Assembly: GCF_016650635.1 (NCBI RefSeq)
Contig: NZ_JAEKFI010000001.1
Location: 62,001 to 126,000, forward strand
Direction of reading: 5' to 3'
DNA from: Pseudomonas sp. TH43
Lineage (GTDB): Bacteria > Pseudomonadota > Gammaproteobacteria > Pseudomonadales > Pseudomonadaceae
DNA: 64,000 bases
The translations under genes and the position numbers were made by a program. Below are positions 36,983-44,133 of the stretch, piece by piece. Each line of letters opens with the position of its first letter. The stretch's first letter is position 1. The notes beneath the pieces were generated by a model. That model was not told where the DNA came from. It saw nothing but the letters and a program-made list of their open reading frames with translations, and made no database searches.

Positions 36983-37576
36983 ATGTTCGCGGGTCATCGA
37001 GTGAAAAGTCATTTTTTCAGGATCAGGGGCGTTCAAGCGCTCATGTTGCTTGCTGTCATTCTTCTCTTGAGTTTTTATTTCTGCTCTTCAAGAGTTGATA
37101 TGTATTACGGCGACTGGAGTCCGGAAGAAAACCGTTTTGATGCCTCCAAGTGGTTTCGTAACGGTATGTACCGTAGTGATGTTGTCGATGGAAAAAAAAG
37201 CGCTGTAACCATGCTTCGTAACAGACCATTGCCTTTCAAACCAAGCGACAACGATGAGTTGGTAGCCGGCGCCATTGTTGCCCTCGAGGCGGCGGATCCG
37301 CCGGTCAATGGCGACTTGCTTGGCAAGGAATGGCCGATGCTGGTTCCACGCATCCGCTATCGCTACAGCGCCTTCGAAGCGCCGGATCAGCCACGGGATT
37401 ATTACAACATTTACCTGAAGTACCAGGGTGAGCGGTATGTCATCACCTTCGCCCGTGATGCGCAAACCGGCGAAATCATCCCCGGTGGCAGCGTCCAGTT
37501 AATGTACCCCGACAGTCAGACCCAGATCGCCGATCGGCAGGTCTTCAAGGAGCTGGACGCTGACGGCATCCAGTGA
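36983..37576 (+). CDS. putative immunity protein 2, paralogue of the previous gene
   Basis: A 197-residue protein with an N-terminal anchor (ALMLLAVILLLSFYFCSS, about 19-36) and the same extracytoplasmic core as the gene at 36314: MYYG-WSPEE-RFDA--WF--GMYR early, a TMLR motif, and RIRYRYSAFEAPDQP matching QIRYAYSAFSEPDKP. The two differ widely elsewhere, which fits a duplicated and diverged immunity pair. A strong terminator follows. Confidence 0.58.
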   Translation: MFAGHRVKSHFFRIRGVQALMLLAVILLLSFYFCSSRVDMYYGDWSPEENRFDASKWFRNGMYRSDVVDGKKSAVTMLRNRPLPFKPSDNDELVAGAIVALEAADPPVNGDLLGKEWPMLVPRIRYRYSAFEAPDQPRDYYNIYLKYQGERYVITFARDAQTGEIIPGGSVQLMYPDSQTQIADRQVFKELDADGIQ

Positions 37577-37587
37577 CCCTGAAACGA

Positions 37588-37616
37588 CAAATCCCGCCAA
37601 TGGCGGGATTTGTTTG
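37588..37616 (+). terminator. rho-independent terminator of the PAAR-effector-immunity operon
   Basis: CAAATCCCGCCA and TGGCGGGATTTG form a 12-bp stem with a single-base loop, followed by TTTGT. It lies between convergent genes. Confidence 0.85.
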
Positions 37617-37632
37617 TAAGCGAACGGCAGTC

Positions 37633-37947
37633 TTACGAAGGGAACAGCTCGGACAGTTTCATCGCCAGCATCATGTCGCCTTCAGCGCGCAGTTTGCCGC
37701 CCATGAACGCCTGCATGCCGTCGGTCGAACCGTCGACGATGCCTTCCAGGGTTTCGCCGTCCATCACCAGCGTGACCTGGGCGTCCGGGTTCTCGCCTTC
37801 TTGCAGCTCGCAGGTGCTGTCCTTGACGATCAGCGAGAAGTTCTTGGTCTCGTCGATGCGGAAACCGAAGACCAGGTCCAGGCCGGCAGCGGCGGCTGGG
37901 TTGAACTTGGCTTTCATTGCTTGTACGGCATCAGCTACGGAGGTCAT
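37633..37947 (-). CDS. SCP2 sterol-carrier domain protein
   Basis: A 104-residue stand-alone SCP2 domain (AAAAGLDLVFGFRIDETKNFSL, DAQVTLVMDGETLEGIVDG, GKLRAEGDMMLAMKLSELFPS). These bind acyl-CoA or other lipids in a hydrophobic tunnel. It follows the histidine phosphatase gene by 64 bases on the same strand, and the two probably form an operon. In other pseudomonads this pair is found beside acyl-CoA dehydrogenase genes, so a lipid role is likely. Confidence 0.9.
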   Translation of the reverse strand: MTSVADAVQAMKAKFNPAAAAGLDLVFGFRIDETKNFSLIVKDSTCELQEGENPDAQVTLVMDGETLEGIVDGSTDGMQAFMGGKLRAEGDMMLAMKLSELFPS

Positions 37948-38011
37948 GGTTCGATCCTTTCTTGGGTAATGAGAGCTGGGTGATTACAGCCAGGGTCACA
38001 GTTATCCGGAC

Positions 38012-38722
38012 TCAGCGGAAAGTGATGAGTTCCGGGGCCTTCAGCAGTTGCAAATGAGCGTGACTGTTGAAGGTAGCCAAAGCCACCTCGCGACCGCGGA
38101 ACTTCAGCTGGTTGAGCGAGGTGTTGACGATTTGCCAATTCAATTCAAAAGCCTGTTTGGCAGGCATTTGTGTAATGAGGTGGAGCAGGGCAGTGATGGT
38201 GCCACCGGAGGTGAACACGGCGATTTTCTGATTCTTTTCAGCCTGTTCGAGGATTCGATGCAAACCGCCTTGAACCCGTTCGACGAAGCCCAGCCAGCTT
38301 TCCAGCCCCGGTGTGTCGTAAGTGCCGGCCAGCCAGCGTTCGATGATCAAGGCGAAAATACGCTGGAATTCGCCACGGTTTTGCGCAGCGTTGCGCAAAA
38401 TCTCGAGGGCTTCCGGTTCGTCGTCCAGCATGGGCGGGAGCAGGGCGCGGATGACCGCGTCGGCATCGAACTCATTGAACGCGGAATCGGTTTCCAGGTT
38501 CGGCACCGCAACGCCTTTGGCACTGAATTGCTCCAGCGCGCTGGTGGCTGTGTGTTGCTGGCGACGCAGGTCACCGGCGATGCAGCGATCAAAGCTGATC
38601 CCCAGCTCAGCGAGGTGCTGTCCGAGTATTTCTGCCTGGCGCACACCGATCGGCGACAGGACGTCATAGTCGTCTGCACCAAAGGAGGCCTGGCCATGTC
38701 GAATCAGATAGATGCTGCCCAC
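38012..38722 (-). CDS. histidine phosphatase (phosphoglycerate mutase-like) family protein
   Basis: A 236-residue phosphatase with the catalytic RHG motif near the N-terminus (SIYLIRHGQASFG). The second acid/base region is present (FNEFDADAV), as is the late His region, although it reads VFTSGGTITALLHLI rather than the usual G-H-G form. I start it at the GTG at 38722, which places the RHG motif as in relatives; an ATG at 38785 would add 21 unsupported residues. The substrate is unknown. A palindrome at 38791 may regulate it with the SCP2 gene. Confidence 0.85.
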   Translation of the reverse strand: MGSIYLIRHGQASFGADDYDVLSPIGVRQAEILGQHLAELGISFDRCIAGDLRRQQHTATSALEQFSAKGVAVPNLETDSAFNEFDADAVIRALLPPMLDDEPEALEILRNAAQNRGEFQRIFALIIERWLAGTYDTPGLESWLGFVERVQGGLHRILEQAEKNQKIAVFTSGGTITALLHLITQMPAKQAFELNWQIVNTSLNQLKFRGREVALATFNSHAHLQLLKAPELITFR

Positions 38723-38790
38723 GTCCGCGTCATCCCGGTACGTTGAAGGTTTGGCGAGGTTATGAGGATGACGGAGAGCTGTCAATGAAA

Positions 38791-38806
38791 AAACATACGC
38801 TTGTTT
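38791..38806. promoter_or_regulatory. possible TetR-type operator
   Basis: AAACATACGCTTGTTT contains the inverted arms AAACA and TGTTT around a 6-base centre. Similar palindromes serve TetR-family regulators of fatty-acid genes in Pseudomonas. It lies about 70 bases before the phosphatase start, where a promoter is expected. The regulator is not in this window. Confidence 0.4.
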
Positions 38807-38926
38807 GAAATGCCCGTTACAGGCGTGTTGCCAGAGGTTTCACGGCTGGCCGCCGAGCCGGCGCATGGGTATGCTGGAACCATCCCGCGTGTGCTTCACA
38901 TCCACGCATTGTTTTAAGGAGCCTCT

Positions 38927-39958
38927 GTGGAGTTTTTTACCGAATACGCCAGCTTCCTGGCCAAGACCGTGACCCTGGTGATCGCCATTCTGGTGGTGCT
39001 TGCCAGTTTTGCCGCATTGCGCAGCAAGGGCCGGCGCAAATCGGCCGGTCAGTTGCAGGTCAGCAAGCTCAATGATTTTTATAAAGGCTTGCGCGAGCGT
39101 CTCGAGCAAACCCTGCTCGACAAGGATCAGCTCAAGGCCCTGCGCAAAGGCCAGGCCAAGTCCGAAAAAAGCGAGAAGAAGCAGAAGAACAAGCCCGAAG
39201 CGAAAGCACGGGTGTTCGTGCTGGATTTCGACGGCGACATCAAGGCCTCGGCCACCGAGAGCCTGCGCCATGAAATTACCGCGTTACTGACCCTCGCCAC
39301 ACCGAAGGACGAAGTGGTACTGCGTCTGGAAAGCGGTGGCGGCATGGTCCACAGCTACGGCCTGGCGTCCTCGCAACTGGCACGCATCCGTGAAGCCGGT
39401 GTGCCTCTGACCGTGTGCATCGACAAGGTCGCTGCCAGCGGCGGCTACATGATGGCGTGCATTGGGCAGAAGATCATCAGCGCGCCGTTCGCGATTCTCG
39501 GCTCCATCGGTGTGGTCGCCCAGTTGCCCAACGTCAACCGCTTGCTGAAGAAGCACGACATCGATTTCGAAGTGCTGACTGCCGGCGAATACAAACGCAC
39601 ACTGACCGTGTTTGGCGAGAACACCGAGAAGGGCCGCGAGAAGTTCCAGGAAGACCTGGACATTACCCATCAGTTGTTCAAGAACTTCGTTGCCCGTTAT
39701 CGCCCGCAACTGGCGATCGATGAAGTCGCCACCGGTGAAGTCTGGCTCGGTGTCGCCGCGCTCGACAAACAACTGGTAGACGAACTGAAGACCAGCGACG
39801 AATACCTGGCCGACCGCGCGAAGAAATTCGAGGTTTATCACCTGCATTACGCCGAGCGCAAAAGCCTGCAGGAGCGCATCGGCATGGCCGCCAGCGGTTC
39901 GGTCGACCGCGTACTGTTGAGCTGGTGGAGCCGTCTGACCCAACAGCGCTTCTGGTAA
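38927..39958 (+). CDS. sohB: SohB inner-membrane protease
   Basis: A 343-residue member of peptidase family S49. An N-terminal membrane anchor (FLAKTVTLVIAILVVLASFA) is followed by a charged linker and the ClpP-like fold. The catalytic pair is Ser171 in KVAASGGYMMA and Lys223 in GEYKRTLTVFG. It cuts membrane or periplasmic peptides; in E. coli it is a multicopy suppressor of a htrA defect. The GTG start is preceded by AAGGAG. Confidence 0.95.
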   Translation: MEFFTEYASFLAKTVTLVIAILVVLASFAALRSKGRRKSAGQLQVSKLNDFYKGLRERLEQTLLDKDQLKALRKGQAKSEKSEKKQKNKPEAKARVFVLDFDGDIKASATESLRHEITALLTLATPKDEVVLRLESGGGMVHSYGLASSQLARIREAGVPLTVCIDKVAASGGYMMACIGQKIISAPFAILGSIGVVAQLPNVNRLLKKHDIDFEVLTAGEYKRTLTVFGENTEKGREKFQEDLDITHQLFKNFVARYRPQLAIDEVATGEVWLGVAALDKQLVDELKTSDEYLADRAKKFEVYHLHYAERKSLQERIGMAASGSVDRVLLSWWSRLTQQRFW

Positions 39959-39971
39959 ATCAGTCAGCCAT

Positions 39972-40004
39972 AAAAAACGCCGGTCAATGACCGGCGTTTT
40001 TTTT
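39972..40004. terminator. bidirectional rho-independent terminator
   Basis: ACGCCGGTCA and TGACCGGCGT form a 10-bp stem with a one-base loop, flanked by AAAAA and TTTTTTTT. It separates the convergent sohB and cysI-DUF934 units and can work in both directions. Confidence 0.92.
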
Positions 40005-40025
40005 GTCCGCGATAAAACCGTGTGG

Positions 40026-40520
40026 TCAGCGCCGACGGAACAGCGGCAGCGGCTCGTCAGTGGCGGCCTGATAGGTCACCGAGAAATCCTTGAGACCTTC
40101 AAGGGCTTCGTACGGATCTTTATCCGGGCGCACGGCAAAAGCGTCGAACCCGCAGCGGTGCATGTAGAACAACTGATCGCGCAGCACGTCGCCAATCGCT
40201 CGCAGTTCGCCTTTGAAACCGTAACGGTCACGCAGCAGACGGGCATTGGAGTAGTTACGGCCGTCAGTGAACGCCGGGAAGTTCAGGGCAATCACCTGGA
40301 ACTCCGCGACGTCTTCTCCGATTTCTTCGGCTTCTTCGTCGGCGTCCAGCCATACACCCAGACCGCCGTCGCGAGCTTTGAGCATGCGGCTGTGTTCGCG
40401 CCACAGTTGCAATGGAACGATCAAATCGTCGCAGTTGCTGATCTCGTCGATGTTGAAGTCCTTTGGCAGCAGGTGCCAGGTTTCGTCGACGACTTCGTTG
40501 TTCTTAATGATTCGCTGCAT
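40026..40520 (-). CDS. DUF934 protein, CysI partner
   Basis: A 164-residue protein of the DUF934 family, beginning MQRIIKNNEVV and containing the conserved FTDGRNYSNARLLRDRYGFKGELRA. The family is encoded next to the assimilatory sulfite reductase in proteobacteria and is thought to be an accessory or electron-transfer partner; its biochemistry is not established. The ATG at 40520 overlaps the cysI end by 17 bases, showing co-translation. Confidence 0.92.
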   Translation of the reverse strand: MQRIIKNNEVVDETWHLLPKDFNIDEISNCDDLIVPLQLWREHSRMLKARDGGLGVWLDADEEAEEIGEDVAEFQVIALNFPAFTDGRNYSNARLLRDRYGFKGELRAIGDVLRDQLFYMHRCGFDAFAVRPDKDPYEALEGLKDFSVTYQAATDEPLPLFRRR

Positions 40521-42162
40521 AGACGCGTTCCTTGAAGAGGTCGATGCCAATACGCTGATAGGTGTCGATGAAGCGCTCGTCTTCAGTACGTTGTTCGACG
40601 TACACGTCGATCAGCTTCGAGATCACGTCAGGCATGACTTCCTGAGCGAAGGAGGGGCCGAGAATCTTGCCCAAGCTCGCATCACGGCTGGCGCTGCCGC
40701 CGAGGGACACCTGGTAGAACTCTTCACCTTTCTTGTCCACCCCGAGAATACCGATGTGGCCGACGTGGTGGTGACCACAGGCGTTCATGCACCCGGAGAT
40801 GTTCAGGTCCAGCTCGCCGATGTCGAACAGGTAGTCGAGGTCGTCGAAACGGCGCTGGATCGATTCGGCGATCGGGATCGACTTGGCGTTGGCCAGCGAG
40901 CAGAAATCGCCGCCAGGGCAGCAGATGATGTCAGTCAGCAGACCAATGTTCGGCGTAGCGAAACCACCTTCACGCAGTTCGCCCCACAGGGCGAACAACT
41001 GGCTTTGCTCGACGTCGGCAAGAATGATGTTCTGCTCGTGAGAAGTACGCAGTTGACCGAAGCTGTAGCGGTCGGCCAGATCGGCGACGGCATCGAGTTG
41101 CTTGTCGGTGATGTCGCCCGGCGCAACGCCGGTCGGTTTCAGCGACAGGGTCACGGCAACATAGCCCGGCTTTTTGTGGGCCAGGGTATTGCGGGTACGC
41201 CAGCGAGCAAAACCCGCGTGCTCTTTGTCCAGATCGGCCAGTTGGGCGGTCTGGTTGTCCAGCGCCTTGTAGTCCGGATCGACGAAGTGCTTGGCCACAC
41301 GCTGCAATTCGGCCTCGGTCAATGTGGTCTGGCCACCGCGCAGGTGCTCCATTTCCGCATCGACTTTCTGCGCGAACACTTCAGGCGTGAGGGCTTTGAC
41401 GAGGATTTTGATCCGCGCCTTGTATTTGTTGTCACGACGGCCATAGCGGTTGTACACGCGCAGGATGGCGTCGAGGTAGCTCAACAGATCCTGCCATGGC
41501 AGGAATTCGTTGATGAACGCACCGACCACCGGCGTACGGCCGAGGCCACCGCCGACCAACACACGGAAACCCAGTTCGCCAGCGGCGTTGTGTACCGGTT
41601 CCAGACCAATGTCGTGGACTTCAATGGCCGCACGGTCAGCGGTCGATCCGTTGACGGCGATTTTGAATTTACGCGGCAGGTAGGCGAATTCCGGGTGGAA
41701 CGTAGTCCACTGACGGACGATCTCGCACCATGGGCGCGGGTCGATCACCTCGTCGGCAGCGACACCGGCGAACTGGTCGGTGGTGACGTTGCGCAGGCAG
41801 TTGCCGCTGGTCTGGATCGCGTGCATTTGCACGGTGGCCAGTTCAGCGAGGATGTCCGGGATGTCTTCCACCGCCGGCCAGTTGAACTGCACGTTCTGCC
41901 GCGTACTGATGTGGGCGTAGCCCTTGTCGTAGTCGCGGGCAATCTTGGCCATCATGCGCATCTGGCGCGACGTCAGTTGGCCGTAAGGCACCGCCACACG
42001 CAACATCGGCGCAAAGCGCTGGATGTAGAGGCCATTTTGCAGGCGCAGGGGGCGGAATTCTTCTTCGCTCAGCTCACCTGCCAGATAGCGTCGGGTCTGA
42101 TCACGGAACTGCTTGACGCGGTCCTCGATGATCCGCTGATCGTACTCGTCGTATACGTACAT
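40504..42162 (-). CDS. cysI: nitrite/sulfite reductase hemoprotein (CysI)
   Basis: A 552-residue siroheme and [4Fe-4S] enzyme that reduces sulfite to sulfide for cysteine synthesis. The two ferredoxin-like half domains (FAPMLRVAVPYGQLTSRQM) and siroheme domains are present. Cluster ligands are C415 and C421 (CPGGDFC region) and C458 and C462 (CMNACGHH). I start it at ATG 42162 (MYVYDEYDQRI), the usual start, rather than the open frame to 42309. CysB control is likely from family knowledge but no site was confirmed. Confidence 0.94.
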   Translation of the reverse strand: MYVYDEYDQRIIEDRVKQFRDQTRRYLAGELSEEEFRPLRLQNGLYIQRFAPMLRVAVPYGQLTSRQMRMMAKIARDYDKGYAHISTRQNVQFNWPAVEDIPDILAELATVQMHAIQTSGNCLRNVTTDQFAGVAADEVIDPRPWCEIVRQWTTFHPEFAYLPRKFKIAVNGSTADRAAIEVHDIGLEPVHNAAGELGFRVLVGGGLGRTPVVGAFINEFLPWQDLLSYLDAILRVYNRYGRRDNKYKARIKILVKALTPEVFAQKVDAEMEHLRGGQTTLTEAELQRVAKHFVDPDYKALDNQTAQLADLDKEHAGFARWRTRNTLAHKKPGYVAVTLSLKPTGVAPGDITDKQLDAVADLADRYSFGQLRTSHEQNIILADVEQSQLFALWGELREGGFATPNIGLLTDIICCPGGDFCSLANAKSIPIAESIQRRFDDLDYLFDIGELDLNISGCMNACGHHHVGHIGILGVDKKGEEFYQVSLGGSASRDASLGKILGPSFAQEVMPDVISKLIDVYVEQRTEDERFIDTYQRIGIDLFKERVYAANH

Positions 42163-42455
42163 ATAAGTCCTGTTCTCAGGCTTGGGCCATTCGGAGTAGC
42201 ACTGCGTTTTCGCTTGCTGGAGTCCGATTGTGCCTCTGCAATTCTGCGCGCACGGCCGCGCTCTCCCTAACGGAGCCGGGGCAATATACCCGTTTGCAGT
42301 TATGCGCAAAAGTGATGTTTGAGTATATGTAAAGAACCAAAACGCCTAACGAGAACGACTGTCAGCTAATCCACATTTGTCGTGCGGACAATCATCGTCT
42401 TAACTGTGGTCGAGTCTTTCTGCAATCACCGATAAAACCGACAAGAGGCGATGCA
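42163..42455. other. intergenic region upstream of cysI and the 37-residue gene
   Basis: 293 bases contain the promoters of two divergent genes. AT-rich stretches lie at about 42298-42345 (GTGATGTTTGAGTATATGTAAAG). No repeat, hairpin or RNA gene is apparent. Confidence 0.4.
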
Positions 42456-42569
42456 ATGAGCAATCCGACCAAGGCAAGAAAAAGCGACAGTAGCGTCGAT
42501 GCGTGGGCCATTTTGTTCCTGATAATTCTGGTAGTGGGGACAGCGGTATTCTGGGTCAGTCATCAGTAA
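42456..42569 (+). CDS. small single-pass membrane protein (37 residues)
   Basis: A short frame with a charged N-terminus (MSNPTKARKSDSSVD) and a membrane helix (AWAILFLIILVVGTAVFWV). AAGAGG lies nine bases upstream. The sharp split between polar head and hydrophobic helix supports a real small membrane protein. No function is known. Confidence 0.6.
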   Translation: MSNPTKARKSDSSVDAWAILFLIILVVGTAVFWVSHQ

Positions 42570-42686
42570 ACGACCCATCCGGGCCCGTTTCCGATGGATT
42601 GTCGGACAAAAGCGGGATCAAGCGTCATTAGCCGCTGATTCGATGGCTATAATGCGCGGCCATTTTTCCTCGGGCCCGGATGACTC

Positions 42687-43760
42687 ATGTTGAAGATTTT
42701 CCACCTTGGCCTGCTGCTGTTCGGCGTGGCTTTCGGGTCCGCTGCGCGGGCCGAATCGGTGCTGTTCCTCAATCCGGGTTCGACCCAGGAAGCGTTTTGG
42801 GTCAGTTATTCGCAATTCATGCAAGCAGCAGCCCGGGACCTGGGTATCGATCTGAAAATCCTCTACTCGCAGCGCCAGCCGGAATTGACGCTGGCTCAGG
42901 CACGCCTGGCATTGCAGGGGCCGAATCGGCCGCAGTACCTGATTTTCGTCAACGAACAATACGTTGCACCGCAAATTCTGCGCCTGGCCCAGAACAGCGG
43001 GGTAAAGCTGTTTATGGTCAACGCTGCGCTGACCGTTGATCAGCAGGCCCTGGTTGGCGAACGTCGAGACCTGATCGGCAGTCTGGTGCCGAACGACGAG
43101 GAGGGCGGGTACTTGATGATGAAGGAACTGATTCGTCTGCACCCGCCGCTGGAAAACGGCGAGCAGATTGAAATGCTCGCGTTCTCGGGGCTCAAGGTCA
43201 CGCCATCGGCGCAGTTGCGCGAGCACGGCATGCAGCGCGCCCTGAGCGAACATCCAGAGGTGCGACTGCGACAATTGGTTTACAGCGGCTGGACGCAAGA
43301 CCGCGCCTATGAACAGGCGAAGCAACTGTTCGGCCGCTATCCAAAGGTGTCCCTGGTGTGGTCGGCCAACGATGAAATGGCGTTTGGCGCAATCCGCGCA
43401 TACGCCGAGACGGGCAAGGTCCCGGGTAAAGATGCGTTGTTCAGTGCGGTAAACACATCCCCGGCGGCATTGCAGGCTTTGCTTGACGGACGCCTCAGCG
43501 CGCTGGTTGGCGGGCACTTTACGCTGGGGGGCTGGGCTTTGGTCGAGTTGCATGACGATCAGCAAGGCGTCGACTTGAAGCACTACGGTGGGCGCGATCG
43601 CATGCTGCCGTTGCTGCAATTGGTCGACAAACCCCATGCACAGCAAATGCTTGCCTTGGGCAAGTCGCCGAATTATGGCGTGAGCTTTCGCAAGCTGTCG
43701 GCCAAGGGCCGTCCAGCGACGTATCGCTATCCGTTCACCCTGCAAACGCTGATGCGCTGA
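42687..43760 (+). CDS. periplasmic sugar-binding-like (type 1) substrate-binding protein
   Basis: A 357-residue protein with a signal peptide (LGLLLFGVAFGSAARA) and a Peripla_BP_4/LacI-like binding fold (SVLFLNPGSTQEAFWVSYSQF, LIFVNEQYVAPQI, SLVWSANDEMAFGAIRAYAE). No permease or ATPase gene is adjacent. It may therefore be a stand-alone sensor subunit, for example for a cyclase or kinase, or serve a distant transporter. The ligand is unknown. Confidence 0.85.
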   Translation: MLKIFHLGLLLFGVAFGSAARAESVLFLNPGSTQEAFWVSYSQFMQAAARDLGIDLKILYSQRQPELTLAQARLALQGPNRPQYLIFVNEQYVAPQILRLAQNSGVKLFMVNAALTVDQQALVGERRDLIGSLVPNDEEGGYLMMKELIRLHPPLENGEQIEMLAFSGLKVTPSAQLREHGMQRALSEHPEVRLRQLVYSGWTQDRAYEQAKQLFGRYPKVSLVWSANDEMAFGAIRAYAETGKVPGKDALFSAVNTSPAALQALLDGRLSALVGGHFTLGGWALVELHDDQQGVDLKHYGGRDRMLPLLQLVDKPHAQQMLALGKSPNYGVSFRKLSAKGRPATYRYPFTLQTLMR

Positions 43761-43766
43761 AACCCG

Positions 43767-43985
43767 TCAGACACCGGCGAAGTGCAGCACCAGTTTGACA
43801 ATCGCAAACAGCGTCAGCGCGAACACCGCCGTGAACAGAATGCCCAGCATCACGAAATGGCTGGGCTTGCCATGGGTGAAATCCCTTGCCCGGTTCTTGC
43901 CGCTTTGAACCCCGAACGCCGCCGCCATGACGCTGTGCAGCATCTGCCAGAAGGTCGGCGGTTTGTTGTCGACTGGATCGTCCAT
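43767..43985 (-). CDS. DUF2970 family small membrane protein
   Basis: A 72-residue protein of the DUF2970 type (MDDPVDNKPPTFWQMLHSVMAAAFGVQS), with a C-terminal membrane helix (FVMLGILFTAVFALTLFAIV). GAGGG precedes the ATG. It is convergent with the binding-protein gene. A longer frame upstream to 44513 is not used. Its role is unknown. Confidence 0.85.
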   Translation of the reverse strand: MDDPVDNKPPTFWQMLHSVMAAAFGVQSGKNRARDFTHGKPSHFVMLGILFTAVFALTLFAIVKLVLHFAGV

Positions 43986-44133
43986 AAATCCCTCGTCATC
44001 ACGGTGTAAAAACCAAGCATAGCCAATTCGACTGGCTGGGGCGTTTTTCCGGGCAGGTATATATATGTACCGCCATTGATCGTGCTCGCGATGTTTGACT
44101 GACGCTTCATACAAAGTCGTCAGGTAACGCCAC

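Noticed and set aside
40267..42270. 667-residue open frame antisense to cysI
   Set aside because: Antisense shadow of the intact cysI gene with its Fe-S and siroheme motifs.
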